Positions 47,101-53,100 of a stretch of 64,000 bases of DNA are shown here, in pieces. The DNA comes from Aspidapion aeneum (lineage: Eukaryota; Arthropoda; Insecta; Coleoptera; Brentidae): contig OY755045.1 in assembly GCA_963576565.1 (NCBI GenBank), forward strand, positions 4,913,477 to 4,977,476. The letters are read 5' to 3'. A model generated the notes under the pieces. That model was given only the letters and a program-made list of their open reading frames with translations. It did no database searches and was not told the DNA's origin. The translations under genes were made by a program, and so were the position numbers. The stretch's first letter is position 1. Each line of letters begins with the position of its first letter.

Positions 47101-50100
47101 TATAAGCTTTTTGTTATGTTTTGATATACTTTGGTCCCAAATTATTCCATTTAATAAAGTTATTGCTTTTCTTCCTTGTACGTTTCGATCTTTTATAGCT
47201 TTGTCTAGTGTTCCGTCAGCTGTAATTTTTAGACCTAAGTATTTATACTCATCACAGGAGTGAATTCGCTGCCCGGTATTTAAGATTAGATTCTGTTTCA
47301 TTCCACCGATACACATATACTCTGTCTTATTGAGATTAACCTCTAGTCCCCACTTATTGTACTCTTCTATTAGTTTTCGTGTCATATATTCGAGGTCGTC
47401 ATAATCCTGAGCCACTACGCTCTGATCATCGGCGAAACATAAAGTATACAAGGTGGTTTCGTCCAACGGAATTCCCATGTTTTGGCATTTTCTCTTCCAG
47501 ACTTTAAGGACTTGTTCCAAGTATATCTTGAAGAGCGTAGGCGAGATACAGCAACCTTGTTTAAGACCTTTATTTACTTGAAAGCCTTTGGTTAGTTTTG
47601 CTTTTATTTTAACTTTTGCCTTACTATTGCGGTATAACTCTTTGATGGCCTTAATTAGTTGTACGCTTATGTTTGTCTTTTCCAACGCTTTCCAAAGTAG
47701 ATTTAGTGGTATACTTAGATAATTTTATTCTCTATAAAATATTATACAATTTTTTACAATCTACAATCCTACAGTGGCGGCTGCTACAGGGAGGACAACG
47801 GGGCAGTGCCCTCCCAAAACTAGGCAACAAATAGTATTTTTAATTGATTTATTTAAAAAAGGTTAAATCTTCCCTTTCGACATGTCTAGTTCTTTTTTTT
47901 AGTCTGTGGTTAACAAAAGGCGATTAATTGGGTAAACTTTTTTAGCCTAAATAATTACAAGCCGGCAGCACCGCGCGAAACAAGATTTCAATTTCACCCG
48001 TTTTTCAGCGGTGTCTGGGTGGCTGTTTTCGCGCAGGGGCGGGAGGAATGTTTGTTTTTGTTGATGTCGGCTATATTCATCGTGCGAAAACGTTCGTTGC
48101 CCTTCCTACGTGTTGCCGGTTCTGTCCTTAATGAAGACGTATGAGTTTGTTTTGAGTTGGGGCAGGTCAGTAGTTAAAAGCATTATTGCCGGTCGTGTGT
48201 CCATTGTTTGTTTTTGTTTGTGTAATTGCATATTTAAACATGGTTTTTAGTTCTGATCGACTATTCATAATAACAACTTTTGATATTGTCACTTTACACG
48301 TTTGGGCAAATTCTGGATCTGCTACCTTTCTAGCTGGCCTATTAGCACACTTCAAGTGAACTCCATGATTTATTAGCTTTGAAAACAGTTTTTTGTAAAT
48401 ATCTCAGTTTGGTTATATTCTGAAAACCACATATTGATGTGTTGCTCCGGAAAAAAGTTAGCATTTTTAAAAATGTTTAATTGTCATTAGCATTATCTCT
48501 GACCAAAATCTAATCAGCTCGTTAGTGTCGAACACTATTTTACCTGAAAATTTTATGAAAATCGGTTCAGCGGTTTAGGAGCTATCGTGTTATGGACAGA
48601 CACATATACACAAACAGACATCACGACGATATTGCTAAGAAAGGTCAAAATACACCCAAATAACACATTTTCGACATTATCTCAAAAAAATCTTTTTCGT
48701 CGAAAATAATACCTTCTATAGCTATTGCTGCGCGGGCTAGGAAGGTAAAAATTTAAATTGATGATTATATTTTATGAAAAGAATAACTTTTTTCCTAAAA
48801 TAAATAATAAAAAAGTTATTCATATGGTTCCAACTTAGCTAGATATACTGTATTAATTATAACGATTTTTTTAGAGAACCAGTCGATCCAAAATCTGATC
48901 CAGCAGCAAGTGATGACGAAAGCGACCAATTTTCCACGATCAAGAGGTCTCCCAGAGGCGAGGTCGTCTCCTCCACAAAATCAGCCTCAGCAATTCCGTC
49001 CTCTCCACAGCAACAACAGCCGCCGTCCTCACCTGCCGAAGAAGCGCCCCAGCAACCGCAACATCACAGCAACGGTTAGTAACCAAGCATTTTTAGCACT
49101 TACTTGTACCGCGTGGGCAGCCGTCGGTCCGGGTTCGATTCCTGTCTAGGTCTTGGTTGTTTGGGTTTGTTTAAAAAGCTTTTTAACCTTGCTAGAACAT
49201 TGCGAAACTGGACGATTGATCCTGATTGGATGGAAAGTCCCAGTATAAAAAAAAAAGAAGTAAGAAAGAAGAAGCGTGGCCAGACTTGTATCTAGGGGTA
49301 GGATTTTTATAAGGGCCGCTTTTGCATGGGAGAACGGACCAACGTTGCCAGTTTAGCGAAAATATCAGTATAATCCGCTACTTGGTTCGCGAAAGGTCAA
49401 CTTTTCAGTTTTTTGTAAGTGCATTCGTCAAACGGGGTGATAAACAACCAGAATAATACCTTAAAATTCTGCTTGTTCCTAAATGTAAATAATTCACTTA
49501 CTTTTACAAACAAACAGAATTTTAAAGTGTTATTCTTGTTATTGATTTTCGTTTCTTATTCACTAAAGTCAATTTTAGCTCACACATATACTATACTATA
49601 GTAGTGTGAGCTATGGTGATCCTAATTTTTTCGAGAAAAAAAAAGTCGCTCCGATTTCAAAAATTTTTATATATCTTTGCGTTTCAGATGATTTTGAAAC
49701 TTTTTTGTTGCGCCGTCTGTCTGTCCGTCTGTATGTCTGTCTGTCTGTCTGTAACGACCAACGCGCATAACTCAAAAACCGCTTGGCCGATTTTAATGAA
49801 ATTTGGTACCTAGGCTGGGTTTCGGGCCGAGATGGTCCCATTTAAAAATGAACAAAATCCACCGAACACAAACCAAATAAAAGGGTGGGGGTAGATTTGA
49901 AAAATTAGAGTTTATGGGAAAATATGGTGTGTGTGATATCAAACGAAAGGTAATTGAGTCTGGAGGTAAACAAAATACATTTTAATTTATTTAAAAAAAG
50001 GGTGGGGGTATATTTCAAAAATTAGAGTTTAAGTGAAAATATGGCGTGTGTGATATCAAACGAAAGGTAATTGAGTCCGGAGTTTAACAAAATACATTTT

Positions 50101-53100
50101 AGTTTTTGTTTTTTTTAAGGGTGGGGGTAGATTTTAAAAATTTGAGTTTAAGTCAAAACATGGCTTGTGTGGTATCAAACAAAAGGTAATTTAGTCTGGA
50201 GTTGAATAAAATATATTTTAGTTTTTAGTTATATTAGCTCACACGTACACTATAACTATAGTACCTAGTGTGAGCTTAGGGGCCCATATATTGGCAGAGT
50301 ATTTTACACCACAGTTTACTAATCCATTGGTAAGCTAACTACTATTTAATTTTAGGTTTTTAGCTCACACATATACTATACTATAGTAGTGTGAGCTATG
50401 GTGATCCTAATTTTTTCGAGAAAAAAAAAGTTGCTCCGATTTAAAAAAAATTTATATATCTTTGCGTTTCAGATGATTTTGAAACTTTTTTGTTGCGCCG
50501 TCTGTCTGTCTGTCTGTCTGTCTGTCTGTATGTCTGTCTGTCTGTCTGTCTGTCTGTGTGTCTGTATGTCTGTCTGTAACGACCAACGCGCATAACTCAA
50601 AAACTGCTTGGCCGATTTTAATGAAATTTGGTACCTAGGCTGGGTCTTGGGTCGAGATGGTCCCATTTAAAAATGAACAAAATCCACCGAACACAAACCA
50701 AATAAAAGGGTGGGGGTTGATTTCAAAAATTAGAGTTTATGTGGAAATATGGCGTGTGTGATATCAAACGAAAGGTAATTGAGTCTGGAGGTAAACAAAA
50801 TACATTTTAATTTATTTAAAAAAAGGGTGGGGGTATATTTCAAAAATTAGAGTTTAAGTGAAAATATGGCGTGTGTGATATCAAACGAAAGGTAATTGAG
50901 TCCGGAGTTTAACAAAATACATTTTAGTTTTTGTTTTTTTTAAGGGTGGGGGTAGATTTTAAAAATTTGAGTTTAAGTCAAAACATGGCTTGTGTGGTAT
51001 CAAACAAAAGGTAATTTAGTCTGGAGTTGAATAAAATATATTTTAGTTTTTAGTTATATTAGCTCACACGTACACTATAACTATAGTACCTAGTGTGAGC
51101 TTAGGGGCCCATATATTGGCAGAGTATTTTACACCACAGTTTACTAATCCATTGGTAAGCTAACTACTATTATTCACTAAAGTCAATTTTAGCTCACACA
51201 TATACTATACTATAGTAGTGTGAGCTATGGTGATCCTAATTTTTTCGAGAAAAAAAAAGTTGCTCCGATTTAAAAAAAATTTATATATCTTTGCGTTTCA
51301 GATGATTTTGAAACTTTTTTGTTGCGCCGTCTGTCTGTCTGTCTGTCTGTCTGTCTGTATGTCTGTCTGTCTGTCTGTCTGTCTGTGTGTCTGTATGTCT
51401 GTCTGTAACGACCAACGCGCATAACTCAAAAACTGCTTGGCCGATTTTAATGAAATTTGGTACCTAGGCTGGGTCTTGGGTCGAGATGGTCCCATTTAAA
51501 AATGAACAAAATCCACCGAACACAAACCAAATAAAAGGGTGGGGGTTGATTTCAAAAATTAGAGTTTATGTGGAAATATGGCGTGTGTGATATCAAACGA
51601 AAGGTAATTGAGTCCGGACTTTAACAAAATACATTTTAGTTTTTGTTTTTTTCTAAGGGTGGGGGTGGATTTCAAAAATTTGAGTTTAAGTCAAAACATG
51701 GCTTGTGTGGTATCAAACAAAAAGTAATTTAGTCTGGATTTGAATAAAATATATTTCACTTTTTAGTTATATTAGCTCATACGTACACTATACCTATAGT
51801 ACCTAGTGTGAGCTTAGGGGCCCATATATTGGCAGAGTATTTTTAATGCATTTTAGTCTAACCCTAACAAAGGTAATGGGAGACCACACAAGGGCGGATC
51901 CCGAGGTGCTTCTCGGGGGGGGGCACTTTAGGTGACATTCTCTGTTGATAAAAAATGGTATATATTTTTTTAAGCAGCATTTTATTAGTCAGTGGTTGTA
52001 ATTTCGATAATAATAACAACAGACACTTTCATGCGCCGCAGGCAAAAATTTGGAATTTTTATTAGCAAAAACAATACTTTTTACTCATTTCTTGTATATT
52101 CAAAAAATTCTCGGGGGGGGCAAGTGCCCCTAGTGCCCCCCCCCTGGATCCGCCACTGAGACCACAGTAAACGAAGCGTGGTTATAGGACACGGGAGGGT
52201 GGTCGAGACCTTAGGGGGGCGGCAGAGGTGGTATTGAGCCTCAAAAGTAGTTCCGCGGAGCTCATTTAGTACTTTTTCAAGACAAATATCATAATTATGA
52301 GTAGTAATGCCTAAAAACGAAAATTTTCAGAAAATTTTCAGAAAATATTGAAGTAATGTTACTTTAAATGCTCGCAGGCGATATGCGCCACAGGCAAAAA
52401 TGTTTTAAATACAAAAGGAACATTTTTAAACAAAAATCAATACAACAAGAAAAGTTGATAGTAAAGTTGATAGTTTTGACAACGCTGTAAAGCTTTCTGC
52501 GAGACTCGGGCGTATCGCGGTCTCTTTTTAATAAATGCTATACTCTGTCTGTTTTTTATCCACTTATGGGAATTTATACCCCTAGATGTAAACTTGTTCA
52601 CGCGGTATTAAAAGGGTCTACTTTTTTAATCCAAGTCATACATTTGGGTTCATTTGAATCCAATATCGTCGTTGATATTTCAATAGGTCGTATGTCATAC
52701 ATTTTTAGCTCACACACATACTATACTATAGTAGTGTGAGCTATGGTGATCCTAATTTTTTCGAGAAAAAAAAAGTTGCTCTGATTTCAAAAATTTTTAT
52801 ATATCTTTGCGTTTCAGATGATTTTGAAACTTTTTTGTTGCGCCGTCTGTCTGTCTGTCTGTATGTCTGTCTGTAATGACCAACACGCATAACTCAAAAA
52901 CCGCTTGGCCGATTTTAATGAAGTTTGGTACCTAGGCTGGGTCTTGCGTCGAGATGGTCCCATTTGAAAATGAACAAAATCCACCGAACACAAACCAAAT
53001 AAAAGGGTGGGGGTAGATTTCAAAAATTAGAGTTTATGTGAAAATATGGCGTGTGTGATATCAAACGAAAGGTAATTGAGTCTGGAGTTAAATAAAATAC

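Noticed and set aside
49120..49160. tRNA gene
   Set aside because: Only a B box and T-arm-like stem; no A box, anticodon arm or acceptor stem can be drawn.
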